Position numbers and translations under genes: made by a program. From contig NZ_JASCTH010000009.1 of the NCBI RefSeq assembly GCF_030009775.1, positions 186,001 through 250,000 of the forward strand: 64,000 bases of DNA. Reading direction: 5' to 3'. This DNA is from Actinoplanes sandaracinus (GTDB taxonomy: Bacteria > Actinomycetota > Actinomycetes > Mycobacteriales > Micromonosporaceae). Below the pieces are notes generated by a model that saw only the letters and a program-made list of their open reading frames with translations, did not search any database and was not told where the DNA came from. Position 1 is the first letter of the stretch. Every line of letters begins with the position of its first letter. This document shows positions 49,140-57,974 of this stretch, in pieces.

Positions 49140-50921
49140 TTACAGGTACTGGCCGGTGTTGCTGGCGGTCTCGATGGACCGGCCGGCCTCGGCGCCCTTG
49201 CCACCGGAGACGAGCGTGCGGATGTAGACGATCCGCTCGCCCTTCTTGCCGGAGATGCGCGCCCAGTCGTCGGGGTTGGTGGTGTTCGGCAGGTCCTCGT
49301 TCTCCCGGAACTCGTCGACGCAGCTGTCGAGCAGATGCTGCAGCCGGAGGCCCTTCTTGCCGGAGGTGAGGAACTCCTTGATCGCCATCTTCTTGCCGCG
49401 GTCGACGATGTTCTGGATCATCGCGCCGGAGTTGAAGTCCTTGAAGTACAGGACCTCCTTGTCACCGTTGGCGTAGGTGACCTCCAGGAAGCGGTTCTCC
49501 TCGGTCTCCGTGTACATCCGCAGGACGACCGCCTCGATCATGGCGGCGACCGTGGCGTCCCGGTTGCCGCCGTGCTCGGTGAGGTCGTCCCCACTGAGCG
49601 GCAGTTCCGAGAGGATGTACTTGGCGAAGATGTCCTTCGCCGCCTCAGCGTCCGGGCGCTCGATCTTGATCTTCACATCGAGACGGCCGGGGCGCAGGAT
49701 GGCCGGGTCGATCATGTCTTCCCGGTTGGAGGCGCCGATGACGATCACGTTCTCCAGGCCCTCGACACCGTCGATCTCGCTGAGAAGCTGCGGGACGATG
49801 GTGTTCTCGACATCGCTGGAGACGCCGGAACCACGGGTCCGGAAGATCGAGTCCATCTCGTCGAAGAACACGATCACCGGGGTGCCCTCGCCGGCCTTCT
49901 CACGGGCCCGCTGGAAGACCAGGCGGATGTGCCGCTCGGTCTCGCCCACGTACTTGTTCAGCAGCTCCGGACCCTTGATGTTGAGGAAGTAGCTGGTGTG
50001 CTTCTCCTCACCACGCCGCTCGGCGATCTTCTTGGCCAGTGAGTTGGCCACCGCCTTCGCGATCAGGGTCTTGCCGCAGCCGGGCGGGCCGTAGAGCAGG
50101 ATGCCCTTCGGCGGCCGCAACTGGTGCTCCCGGAACAGGTCGGCGTGCAGGAACGGCAGCTCGACCGCGTCGCGGATCTGCTCGATCTGCGAGTGCAGGC
50201 CACCGATGTCGGAGTAGTCGACGTCGGGGACCTCCTCGAGGACGAGTTCCTCGACCTCGCTCTTCGGAATCCGCTCATAGGCGTACGCCGAGCGCGGCTC
50301 GATCATCAGCGAGTCGCCGGCGCGCAGCTTGGTGATATCGAGCGAGTCGGCGAGGAAGACGATGCGTTCCTCGTCGGAGTGCGACATCACCAGTGCCCGG
50401 TCGCGGGGACCGCCGGACGGGTTGTCCAGGATCTCCTTGAGCAGGACCACCTCGCCGGTGCGCTCGAACCCGAACGCGTCGACGACGTTGAGCGCGTCGT
50501 TCAGCAGGACCTCCTGGCCCCGCTGAAGCTCGTCGGCCGCGAGCGACGGTGAGACCGCCACCCGCAGCTTGCGGCCGCCGGTGAACACGTCCACCGTGCC
50601 GTCCTCGTGCGCTGACAGGAAAACGCCGTAGCCGCTGGGCGGCTGGGCGAGCCGGTCAATCTCTTCCTTGAGAGTGACGATCTGGGCGCGGGCTTCCTTG
50701 AGGGTCGCCACGAGCCGCTCGTTGTTCTCGGTCACTCGGGAGAGCTGCGCCTGCGTTGCCGCGAGCCGTTCCTCGAGCTGCCGGACGTGTCGGGGGCTCT
50801 CGGTCAACTTCCTCCGCACCAGAGCGAGTTCCTCTTGCAGGAACGCGACCTGACTCGAGAGATCGTTGGCCTCTTTCTCCCATCGTGCGGCGCGGGAGTC
50901 CGCTTCGTCGCTACGTGCCAC
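49140..50921 (-). CDS. arc: Proteasome-associated AAA+ ATPase ARC/Mpa
   Basis: 593 residues. N-terminal coiled coil (about 1-92) that captures Pup, tandem OB region (about 95-225), AAA+ module with Walker A GPPGCGKT (278-285), 'VIVFFDEMDSIFRTRG' and sensor 'VIGASNREDMIDPAILRPGR', ending in GQYL, the motif that opens the 20S gate. GTG 50921 with gggaggtgggac upstream. Unfolds pupylated substrates into the PrcAB core. Confidence 0.96.
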   Translation of the reverse strand: MARSDEADSRAARWEKEANDLSSQVAFLQEELALVRRKLTESPRHVRQLEERLAATQAQLSRVTENNERLVATLKEARAQIVTLKEEIDRLAQPPSGYGVFLSAHEDGTVDVFTGGRKLRVAVSPSLAADELQRGQEVLLNDALNVVDAFGFERTGEVVLLKEILDNPSGGPRDRALVMSHSDEERIVFLADSLDITKLRAGDSLMIEPRSAYAYERIPKSEVEELVLEEVPDVDYSDIGGLHSQIEQIRDAVELPFLHADLFREHQLRPPKGILLYGPPGCGKTLIAKAVANSLAKKIAERRGEEKHTSYFLNIKGPELLNKYVGETERHIRLVFQRAREKAGEGTPVIVFFDEMDSIFRTRGSGVSSDVENTIVPQLLSEIDGVEGLENVIVIGASNREDMIDPAILRPGRLDVKIKIERPDAEAAKDIFAKYILSELPLSGDDLTEHGGNRDATVAAMIEAVVLRMYTETEENRFLEVTYANGDKEVLYFKDFNSGAMIQNIVDRGKKMAIKEFLTSGKKGLRLQHLLDSCVDEFRENEDLPNTTNPDDWARISGKKGERIVYIRTLVSGGKGAEAGRSIETASNTGQYL

Positions 50922-51095
50922 GTCCCACCTCCCCGGGGGGCTCGAACGTCTTGGTTCAACACTAGCCGTTCAGAAACCGTTTTTGACCCATGCAACACCC
51001 TCGTCACCGACTCTTGATCGATTGGTGCGACCGCACCTGAGCCGGTCGGACAGAGTTCCGGTACCGTCGGGCCTCACCGGTTGTGGGAGGTAGAC

Positions 51096-51386
51096 GTGTC
51101 CGCTGACACTGATGAGCTGCGGGTCTGGATCGATCAGGACCTGTGCACCGGTGACGGACTCTGCGTTCAGTACGCCCCGGAAGTGTTCGAACTGGACATC
51201 GACGGCTTGGCGTACGTGAAAGACGACACCGGCGAGTTGCTCCAGGCGCCCGGGGTCCGGGCCGGTGTGCCGGCGCGGCTGTTGCTGGAGGTCATCGATT
51301 CGGCCAAGGAGTGCCCCGGCGACTGTATCCACGTCGTGCGGGTGGCCGACGACGTGGAGGTCGCCGGCCCCGACGCGCTGGAGTGA
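51096..51386 (+). CDS. 3Fe-4S-type ferredoxin
   Basis: 96 residues from GTG 51096 (SD gggagg). Cys pattern CTGDGLC (C-x5-C) and later 'AKECPGDC' match single-cluster ferredoxins of the actinobacterial P450 type, with 'LDIDGLAYVKDD' between. One extra Cys follows the last ligand. No P450 gene is in the window. Divergent from arc. Confidence 0.86.
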   Translation: MSADTDELRVWIDQDLCTGDGLCVQYAPEVFELDIDGLAYVKDDTGELLQAPGVRAGVPARLLLEVIDSAKECPGDCIHVVRVADDVEVAGPDALE

Positions 51387-51465
51387 GCTCCGCCCGGCGG
51401 CGAGGCGGGCGCCGCCCGCGGGAGTGAGCTCCGCCCGGCGGCGATGCGGGGCGCCTCCGCCGGCG
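51380..51465. repeat. 41-bp direct duplication across the ferredoxin stop
   Basis: ggagtgagctccgcccggcg starts at 51380 and again at 51421, with 24 identical bases before the copies diverge; a third ggagtga occurs at 51468. The first copy contains the ferredoxin stop codon, so the duplication added only untranslated DNA. Confidence 0.75.
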
Positions 51466-51485
51466 CTGGAGTGAAGGTGAATGAA

Positions 51486-52076
51486 TTACAGGGTGGGGCG
51501 CCCGACCAGCGACGCCACCACCCGGGAGAACTCCTCCAGCCGGGCGATCTGCCCCGCCCCGCCGTCGTCCAGCGTCTTGCCGAACCGCAGCGCGTCGTGC
51601 CGCAGCGGGGCCCGGCCCTCGTCCTCGCCCACACCGGGCGGGGGCACCGCGTCGTCGACCGAACTGAGCAGCAGATAGACGTCGATACTGTCGACCCGGG
51701 CCTGCCCGTTCGACGTGCGGGTGAGCCGCCGACGGCAGCCCACCTCGGTGACCGTGGACAGCGGCACCACCCGCAACGACGACGTCATCGCGCCGACCGG
51801 GCCGTCGCCGGGCGCCACGTCCTCGCCGTGCCACAGCACCAGGCGGCTGCCGTCACAGACCACGACCTCCTGCCACACCCCGTTCACCTCGTTGACGAAG
51901 CGCTCCAGGGTGAAGCACAGCACCTGCGCGCCGCGCAGCACGCCGAAGAGGGCCTCCAGGGCCACCTCGGGGTCGCGCAGGTAGGCACGGGCCGCGGAGT
52001 CCAGGTCAGGATAGGGCGACCAGTCCGGAAAGACCGCCGGCATCTCGTTGCTGCCACCGAACGGTGGAGAACTCAT
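51486..52076 (-). CDS. Conserved-type protein of unknown function
   Basis: 196 residues from ATG 52076 (SD aggag). No catalytic motif recognised. Features are an N-terminal 'MPAVFPDWSPYPDLDSAARAYLRDPEVALEALFG' and beta-rich middle 'VCDGSRLVLWHGEDV', 'LRVVPLSTVTEVGCRRR' and 'VDSIDVYLLLSSVDD'. The beta pattern resembles a PH-like fold, but this is weak. 62 bases downstream of trmI, so probably co-transcribed with it. Confidence 0.7.
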   Translation of the reverse strand: MSSPPFGGSNEMPAVFPDWSPYPDLDSAARAYLRDPEVALEALFGVLRGAQVLCFTLERFVNEVNGVWQEVVVCDGSRLVLWHGEDVAPGDGPVGAMTSSLRVVPLSTVTEVGCRRRLTRTSNGQARVDSIDVYLLLSSVDDAVPPPGVGEDEGRAPLRHDALRFGKTLDDGGAGQIARLEEFSRVVASLVGRPTL

Positions 52077-52138
52077 CGCGCCACTCCTGTCGTCCCGATC
52101 GGAAACCCATCGAAACCTATCGGACCCGGTCGGGACGG

Positions 52139-53077
52139 TCACTCACCGGTCTGCTCCTCGCGCTGTGCCGCCAGGGCGGCCAGCGTCGCCTTGCGGGCCG
52201 CGTACGCCTCGGCGCCCTTGCTCGGTTTGCGGCGCCGCGGCGGCGCGGTGACGCCGGGGGCGAGCTTGCGCGCCGACACCAGGAACGCGGTGTGCGCGAT
52301 CATGCGGTGGTCCGGCCGGACCGCCAGCCCGTCGGCGTGCCAGTCGCGCACCAGCGACTCCCAGGCCCGCGGCTCGGTCCAGCCGCCCCGCTCACGCAGC
52401 GCCTCGACCAGCTCGGACAACTGCGGAGTGGTCGCCACATAACCGACGAAGACGCCGCCCGGGATGAGCGACTTCTCGACCATGTCGAGAGCCTCCCACG
52501 GGGTCAGCATGTCCAGGACGATCCGGTCGAAGCCGGTGATGTCGTTGTCGGCCACGTCACCGTTGTGCAGATGCCAGGCCGGGTGCGGGCCACCGAAGAA
52601 CGCCTCCACGTTCTTCCGGGCGATCGCCGCGAAGTCGTCGCGCAGCTCATAGCTGTGGACCTCGCCGGAACTGCCGACGGCCCGCAGCAGCGAGCAGGTC
52701 AGCGCGCCCGAACCGGCACCGGCCTCGAGGACCTTCGCGCCGGGGAAGACGTCGCCCATCGCGACGATCTGCGCCGCGTCCTTCGGGTAGATCACCTGCG
52801 CGCCGCGCGGCATCGACAGCACGTAGTCGCTGAGCAGCGGGCGCAACGCGAGGTACGCGGTGCCGCTGGCCGCGGTGATGACGCTGCCGTCGGGCAGGCC
52901 GATCAGCTCGTCGTGCGACATCGCGCCGCGGTGCGTGTGGAACGCCTTGCCGGGTTCCAGCACGATCGTGTGCATCCGCCCTTTCGGGTCGGTGAGCTGA
53001 ACGCGGTCGCCCGCCCGGAACGGTCCGCGGTGCGCGGGCACCGAGTCGTCGACGACGGTGGCTGGGGTTGTGGTCAC
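52139..53077 (-). CDS. trmI: tRNA (adenine-58-N1)-methyltransferase TrmI
   Basis: 312 residues from GTG 53077. N-terminal beta domain ('FRAGDRVQLTDPKGRMHTIVLEPGKAFHTHRGAM') and a Rossmann SAM domain 'GAKVLEAGAGSGALTCSLLRAV', 'DRIVLDMLTPWEALD'. Matches Rv2118c-type m1A58 methylase, which stabilises the tRNA T-loop; syntenic with arc in mycobacteria. Lys/Arg-rich C-terminal tail. Confidence 0.94.
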   Translation of the reverse strand: MTTTPATVVDDSVPAHRGPFRAGDRVQLTDPKGRMHTIVLEPGKAFHTHRGAMSHDELIGLPDGSVITAASGTAYLALRPLLSDYVLSMPRGAQVIYPKDAAQIVAMGDVFPGAKVLEAGAGSGALTCSLLRAVGSSGEVHSYELRDDFAAIARKNVEAFFGGPHPAWHLHNGDVADNDITGFDRIVLDMLTPWEALDMVEKSLIPGGVFVGYVATTPQLSELVEALRERGGWTEPRAWESLVRDWHADGLAVRPDHRMIAHTAFLVSARKLAPGVTAPPRRRKPSKGAEAYAARKATLAALAAQREEQTGE

Positions 53078-53087
53078 TGATCTTCTC

Positions 53088-54272
53088 TCAGGAGTGCTGA
53101 TTTCGGCTCGCCCGCCGCGGTTCCAGCACGGCGGCCACGTCGGCGACCCGCAGGACGCCCACGACATCCTCGCCTGCGGTCACCAGGTACTGCGCACCCG
53201 GGTGGGCCTGCAGGGCGCGGATCACCTGCTCACCGGTCAGTCCGAGCGGCAGCGTGGTCAGCGCGTCACGGGACCGGGCCACGCTCTCCACGCTCACCCA
53301 GGGCCGCCGGTCGACCGGAACGCGCTCGGCGGCGACCGGATCGACCAGCGCGGTGAGGCTACCCGCCGAGTCCGCGACCGCCAGCACCACGTCCGGCCGT
53401 GGGTCCTCGGCGCGGCGCCGCTGCGCCTCACCCAGCGGCGTGCCGGCGGGCACCGCCAGCAGCGGCCGGACCAGTGTGCCCAGGTCGACCATCGGAAACC
53501 GCCCGGTCATCCGCCCCAGCCGGATCGACTGGCCCGCGCCCTGCCACAGGGTCAGCGCCACCAGCAGCACGAAGACCAGCCCCAGCACGGTGATCAGGCC
53601 CGCCTGATGGAGCACCACGGTCACCGCCGTGGTGACCAGCGCCAGCACCCGGCCGGACCAGCCGGCCACCACCGTCGCCCGGTTCCGGTCCTTCAGCACC
53701 GCCCAGAGCAGCGCCCGCAGCGCCCGGCCACCGTCCAGCGGCAGCCCCGGCAGCACGTTGAAGAGGGCCACCAGCACGTTGCTCAGCGCCAGCTGGAAGG
53801 CGATCTCCCCGGCCACGGTGCGGTCCGGCAGCAGCCAGGCGGCCACCGTCGCGATCCCGCCGAGCAGCAGCGACACCGCCGGCCCGGCCAGCGAGACCAG
53901 GGCGTCCACCCGCGGGACCGGAGCGTCACGGTCCATCTCGGTCCAGCCGCTGAGCAGTTCCAGAGTGATCCGGCGCACGCCGATGCCGAACCGGCGGGCG
54001 GTCAGCGCGTGCCCCAGCTCATGCAACAGCACCGAGCCGACCAGACAGACCACGAAACCCAGGCCGACGACGTACGCCCAGGGCTGCGCCAACCCGAGCT
54101 CGGCGCGGGCATAGTTGCCGTAGACCACCGTGACCAGCACCGCGAGCAGCAGCATCGAGGCGTTCGCATGCACCGGAATGCCGGCGACGTGCCCCACCGG
54201 CCGCCCGAACCCCGGCGACGGTGACGGCTGCGGACCCCCGGACGGGCCCCGCGGTGCTCGGCTCTGCTCCAC
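53088..54272 (-). CDS. Site-2-protease-family (M50) membrane metalloprotease with CBS domains
   Basis: 394 residues. HELGH at 84-88 and 'LPGLPLDGGR' supply the zinc site across six spans. A CBS pair (about 240-380) forms a cytoplasmic regulatory part, as in SpoIVFB/Rip3-like proteases. Cleaves a membrane protein such as an anti-sigma factor. Starts with GTG 54272, ten bases before trmI on the minus strand, so the two are likely co-transcribed. Confidence 0.92.
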   Translation of the reverse strand: MEQSRAPRGPSGGPQPSPSPGFGRPVGHVAGIPVHANASMLLLAVLVTVVYGNYARAELGLAQPWAYVVGLGFVVCLVGSVLLHELGHALTARRFGIGVRRITLELLSGWTEMDRDAPVPRVDALVSLAGPAVSLLLGGIATVAAWLLPDRTVAGEIAFQLALSNVLVALFNVLPGLPLDGGRALRALLWAVLKDRNRATVVAGWSGRVLALVTTAVTVVLHQAGLITVLGLVFVLLVALTLWQGAGQSIRLGRMTGRFPMVDLGTLVRPLLAVPAGTPLGEAQRRRAEDPRPDVVLAVADSAGSLTALVDPVAAERVPVDRRPWVSVESVARSRDALTTLPLGLTGEQVIRALQAHPGAQYLVTAGEDVVGVLRVADVAAVLEPRRASRNQHS

Positions 54273-54319
54273 GCGATCGATGCTACGGACACGCCCGCAC
54301 CGGACCCACCCCGCATTTT

Positions 54320-54342
54320 TCGTCGTACCTCTGGCCTAGCCT
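54320..54342 (+). promoter_or_regulatory. Candidate PafBC-type promoter of the RecB-like nuclease
   Basis: TCGTCGTAC, 8-bp spacer, TAGCCT, then seven bases to ATG 54350. It shares CGTCGTAC-like and TAGCCT words and exact spacing with the helY element; five of nine positions fit TTGTCRGTG. Confidence 0.5.
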
Positions 54343-54349
54343 CTGTGAC

Positions 54350-55471
54350 ATGACGGCGTTCTCTCCCACGGCGGCCCAGCCGGTCTCCCCGCCTCCACAG
54401 CCCGGCGACCCGGCCCCCGGCGACGCCCCCGACCCGGGGCCCGGCCGGAGCCGGCGCCCGGAGACCCCGGCCGGGCCGTCGCTGTCGCCCTCACGGGCCG
54501 CCGACTTCAAGACCTGCCCGCTGCTGTTCCGCTTCCGCACCGTCGACAAGCTGCCCGAGACGCCGTCGGCCGACCAGGTCCGCGGCACGCTGGTGCACGC
54601 CGTCCTGGAGCGCCTGTTCGACCTGCCGGCCGCCGAGCGCACGCCGGAGTCCGCGGCCGCCCTGGTCGCCCCCGAGTGGGACCGGCTGATCACCGCCGAG
54701 CCGGCCCTGGCCGTTCTGTTCAACGGCGAGCCACCAGCTCAGGACCGCCCGGCCCCGGCCCCTCGGCGGGCCGACTCCGGCGCGATGCGTGATCCCGCCG
54801 CGGTCGAGGCCGAGATCGACGCGACCGGGCAGGCCGCCCTCATCGACGTTCCGGCCGGCGAGGAAGAGGCCGCCCGGATCGCCGCTTTCCTCGCCGGAGC
54901 CACCGACCTGCTGGCTGGCTACTTCGCGGTGGAGGACCCGCGCCGCCTGCAGCCCGCCGAGCGGGAGACCCTGATCTCCACGACGATCGGCGACGAGCTG
55001 TTGCTGCGCGGTTACATCGACCGGCTCGACGTCTCCCCCGCCGGCGACCTCCGGGTGGTCGACTACAAGACCGGCGGCGCGCCCCGCGAGGCGTTCGAGG
55101 GCCGGGCGCTGTTCCAGCTCAAGTTCTACGCCCTGGTGCTGTGGCGTGCCCGGGGCGTCGTCCCCCGAGCCTTGCGCCTGCTCTATCTGAAGGACGCCGA
55201 GGCCCTCGACTACAGCCCCGACCCGGGCGAGCTGGAGCGCTTCGAGCGCACCCTGATCGCCCTGTCCCACGCGATCGAGCGCGCCAAACGCGATCGCGAC
55301 TTCCGCCCGAAACCGAGCCGTCTCTGCGGCTGGTGCAGCCACCAGAGCCTGTGCCCCGAGTTCGGCGGCACCCCGCCGCCCTTCCCCGAGAGCGCCCCGG
55401 CCGTCGATGTCACCGCCGACCAGGAGCCCGACCGGGTCGGCACCGTCCTCCGGGACGGTCCCCTTGGCTGA
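54350..55471 (+). CDS. RecB-family PD-(D/E)XK exonuclease
   Basis: 373 residues. 'SLSPSRAADFKTCPLLFRFR' opens the CRISPR/RecB-type nuclease fold, 'VRGTLVHAVLERLFD' supplies a helix motif, and 'LRGYIDRLDVSPAGDLRVVDYKTGGAP' holds the catalytic D..D-x-K. The C-terminal Cys set 'CGWCSHQSLCPEF' with the earlier TCP Cys makes an iron-sulfur site, as in AddB/Cas4-like nucleases. A 45-residue Pro/Gly N-terminus precedes. Syntenic with Rv2119. Likely DNA repair. Confidence 0.9.
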   Translation: MTAFSPTAAQPVSPPPQPGDPAPGDAPDPGPGRSRRPETPAGPSLSPSRAADFKTCPLLFRFRTVDKLPETPSADQVRGTLVHAVLERLFDLPAAERTPESAAALVAPEWDRLITAEPALAVLFNGEPPAQDRPAPAPRRADSGAMRDPAAVEAEIDATGQAALIDVPAGEEEAARIAAFLAGATDLLAGYFAVEDPRRLQPAERETLISTTIGDELLLRGYIDRLDVSPAGDLRVVDYKTGGAPREAFEGRALFQLKFYALVLWRARGVVPRALRLLYLKDAEALDYSPDPGELERFERTLIALSHAIERAKRDRDFRPKPSRLCGWCSHQSLCPEFGGTPPPFPESAPAVDVTADQEPDRVGTVLRDGPLG

Positions 55472-55543
55472 CGCCCCGCACCGCACCGGCGCCTCCGGCG
55501 GACGTCAGCGGGCCGGCTTCGCTCGCAGGCGGCGGGCCGCGCG

Positions 55544-56218
55544 GTGACCAGGCCCCTGCGCGTGCTGGTCGCGGACGCCGCTCCGCTTCAGCGTGCCGGC
55601 CTCCGGGCGGTCCTCGGCTCCGCGCCACCGGAGATCGTCGTCGCCGGGGAGGCCGGTGACGGGGTGGAAGCGGTCGACCTGGCACGACGGCTGCTCCCCG
55701 ACGTGCTGATCACCGAGGTCGCGCTTCCCCGGGTGGACGGCCTGGCCGTGACCCGGGCGGTCACCGAGGCACGGCTGGCGGTCCGGGTGCTGGTCATGAC
55801 CGAGCGCGACACCGACGACGAGGTGGTGGCCGCCATCGCCGCCGGAGCCGCCGGTTATCTCTGCAAGGACGCGCCACACGACGATCTGATCGCCGCCGTC
55901 CGCGCCGTCGCGGTGGGCGGCGCCGTCATCGCCCCCGCGGTGCTGGCCCGGGTCCTGACCCGTCTCGCCAGTGTGCTGCCGCCGGTCGCCGACGGCACAC
56001 CGATCTCCCGGCTCAAGCCGCTGACCGGCCGCGAACGCGAGGTTCTGGTGCATGTGGCGCGCGGCCGCACCAACAGCGAGATCGCCGCGATCCTCGGCGT
56101 CAGCGAGACCACGGTGAAGACCCACGTCGGCCACGTCCTGACCAAGTTGCGCCTGCGCGACCGGACCCAGGCGGTCGTCCTCGCCTACGAGACGGGCCTG
56201 GTCCGCCCCGGCGTCTGA
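55544..56218 (+). CDS. Orphan NarL-family response regulator with Glu at the phospho-acceptor site
   Basis: 224 residues from GTG 55544. The receiver fold is intact (Thr86, Lys108 in YLCKDAP) but the phospho-acceptor is Glu58 in 'VLITEVALPRVDG' where Asp is expected, and the acidic pair is D11-A12 rather than DD/ED. The protein should not be phosphorylated and may be permanently active-like. LuxR helix-turn-helix begins LTGREREVLVHVARGRTN. No histidine kinase is adjacent. Confidence 0.88.
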   Translation: MTRPLRVLVADAAPLQRAGLRAVLGSAPPEIVVAGEAGDGVEAVDLARRLLPDVLITEVALPRVDGLAVTRAVTEARLAVRVLVMTERDTDDEVVAAIAAGAAGYLCKDAPHDDLIAAVRAVAVGGAVIAPAVLARVLTRLASVLPPVADGTPISRLKPLTGREREVLVHVARGRTNSEIAAILGVSETTVKTHVGHVLTKLRLRDRTQAVVLAYETGLVRPGV

Positions 56219-56226
56219 GCCCCTTG

Positions 56227-56259
56227 CGGCTTCGGCATCTGGCACGGGCGCCGAAGCCG
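56227..56259. terminator. Terminator after the orphan regulator
   Basis: Perfect 10-bp stem cggcttcggc / gccgaagccg with a 13-base loop, between convergent stops at 56218 and 56308. Confidence 0.6.
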
Positions 56260-56307
56260 GACCGCGGGGGCGCTGGGAACAGCGGCGTCCCCGCGGCGTC
56301 GGCCGGA

Positions 56308-56970
56308 TCAGCCGTGCCGGGATCGCAGGAGGCCGGCCAGGTACTCGAGATCCACCCCGGTCAGCGTGGACCGCAGGTGCACCCCGTCGACCGGCTCCAG
56401 CGCGAGCTCGGCAGGCACCGCGAGCACCCGCGCCCCGGCGGCGAACGCGCTGGCCACCCCACTGGGCGAGTCCTCGATCGCCACACAGGACGAGATCGGC
56501 ACACCGAGGAGGGCGGCCGCGGTCCGGTACGGCTCGGGGTCGGGTTTGGGCCGCTCCACCTCGTCGCCGCAGACCACCACGTCGAAGTTCTCGGCGCCGA
56601 GGGTCTTGAGCGCCACCTCGACCAGCCGCCGCCCGGTCGAGGTCACGAGCGCCGTCGGAATGCCCGCCGCCCGGACCGCGAGCAGCAGTTCCATCGCTCC
56701 GGGCCGCCACACCAGGCCCTCGGAGAACAGCTCCTGCACCCGCGTGGTCAGCCACTCCACGTCCGGCGCCTCGGGCCGGCCGGGCTGGCCGAGGTCGTCG
56801 CGGAAGAGCCGCATGCTGGTGGCCATGCTGGTGCCCACCATGGCCAGGCGGGCGGTGTCGGAGAGGACGCCACCGGCGTGGACGGCGAGCTCGGCCAGGG
56901 CGATGCCCCAGACCCGCTCGCTGTCGACCAGCGTCCCGTCCATGTCGAAGAGCACGGCGGCAGGATTCAC
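56308..56970 (-). CDS. HAD-family sugar-phosphatase-like hydrolase
   Basis: 220 residues from GTG 56970. Motif I 'AVLFDMDGTLVDSERVWG' (DxDGT intact), motif II 'TALVTSTGRR', motif III/IV 'GDEVERPKPDPEPYRTAAALLGV' and 'CVAIEDSPSGVASAFAAGA'. This is the beta-phosphoglucomutase/sugar-phosphatase subgroup. The substrate is unknown. Confidence 0.9.
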   Translation of the reverse strand: MNPAAVLFDMDGTLVDSERVWGIALAELAVHAGGVLSDTARLAMVGTSMATSMRLFRDDLGQPGRPEAPDVEWLTTRVQELFSEGLVWRPGAMELLLAVRAAGIPTALVTSTGRRLVEVALKTLGAENFDVVVCGDEVERPKPDPEPYRTAAALLGVPISSCVAIEDSPSGVASAFAAGARVLAVPAELALEPVDGVHLRSTLTGVDLEYLAGLLRSRHG

Positions 56971-57056
56971 CGTGCCATTCTGGGACGCCCCCAGCCCCTC
57001 ACCGCACCGAATGTGACGGTGCCCTCAGCGCCCACCGGTTACCGGAGACGGCTTCC

Positions 57057-57776
57057 TCAGAGTCCACAGGGCGTCAAGGACTGTTCATAGCCGTCGGCGA
57101 ACGCCTGAAAGCGCTGCGCGGGCGAGCCGTGTGCGCCGGGCGCGAACCACGGCTGGCCGGGATCGTCACCGACCGCCACCAGGCCGTCGGCCAGTTCCTG
57201 GGTGTCGCCGTCGTCCATCCGCAAGGCGCCGTCGCGGGCCTGGTCACCGATGAACGCGCCGGCCATGCAGTCGGCTTGCAGTTCCTGCTCGATGGTGAAC
57301 TCCTTGCGGATGCCGAGCCGAGCCTGGATGCCGTGCGCGTACTCATGGCCGAGCAGGTAGTAGACGAAGGAGTCACCGATCTGCTGGAACGCGGCGAAAG
57401 CCCAGTTGACGTCGTAGGCGATGAAGTCCCCGGCCGAGCAGTAGACGGCGTTGTTGCGCGGCAACGGCTGTCCGCCGCAGCTCACCTCGCCGTCCCGCTC
57501 GTACGGTATGACCTGCTGAACGGGCTGGAACCCGGAACCGAGCCGCGACGCCCAGTACCGCTCGGCGACGTTCTGTGAGGCGCGCATGTCCCGGGCGAAC
57601 TCCTCGGGCGTGTCGGTGCCCTCCGGTCCCTGGTCGGTGGATCGGCTGGCGGCCGGTGTCACGGAGCGTCCCGGTCCGGCCTGTTGCTGCTGTCGCACGG
57701 GCAGGCAAGCGCCCGCCAGAAGAACGGCTGAGAGGGCGGCGAGAAGGGCCGGGAGCGGTGCTGGTCGAGAGCGCAT
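57057..57776 (-). CDS. Neutral zinc metallopeptidase-type lipoprotein (YpfJ-like)
   Basis: 239 residues. Signal with lipobox-like LAGAC (Cys24), Ser/Pro linker, then a zincin domain with HEYAHGIQ (HExxH, in 'LLGHEYAHGIQARLG') and downstream Glu in 'IEQELQADCMAGAF'. A TTGATC...TAACGT pair upstream (minus strand) could be its promoter. Likely a cell-surface peptidase. Confidence 0.88.
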   Translation of the reverse strand: MRSRPAPLPALLAALSAVLLAGACLPVRQQQQAGPGRSVTPAASRSTDQGPEGTDTPEEFARDMRASQNVAERYWASRLGSGFQPVQQVIPYERDGEVSCGGQPLPRNNAVYCSAGDFIAYDVNWAFAAFQQIGDSFVYYLLGHEYAHGIQARLGIRKEFTIEQELQADCMAGAFIGDQARDGALRMDDGDTQELADGLVAVGDDPGQPWFAPGAHGSPAQRFQAFADGYEQSLTPCGL

Positions 57777-57974
57777 ACGGGCCTCCAGGACGGGGCTTCC
57801 ACGTTAGACCCGATCGACCAAGATCAACGGAGTCAGGGACTTCCCTGAGAGGTCCCTGGGTGCCACCCCCAGGGAAATCTCCGCGTCGGCCTCCCCCGCC
57901 GGACGGAGGCCGGACACCGGATCCACCGAAACACTGAGCCGGACGGAAGACAACACCACAGGGGGAGACGGACA

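Noticed and set aside
50990..51015. PafBC element upstream of arc
   Set aside because: The minus-strand GAGTCGGTG matches seven of nine bases but the hexamer at the right spacing is GTTGCA, not TANNNT.
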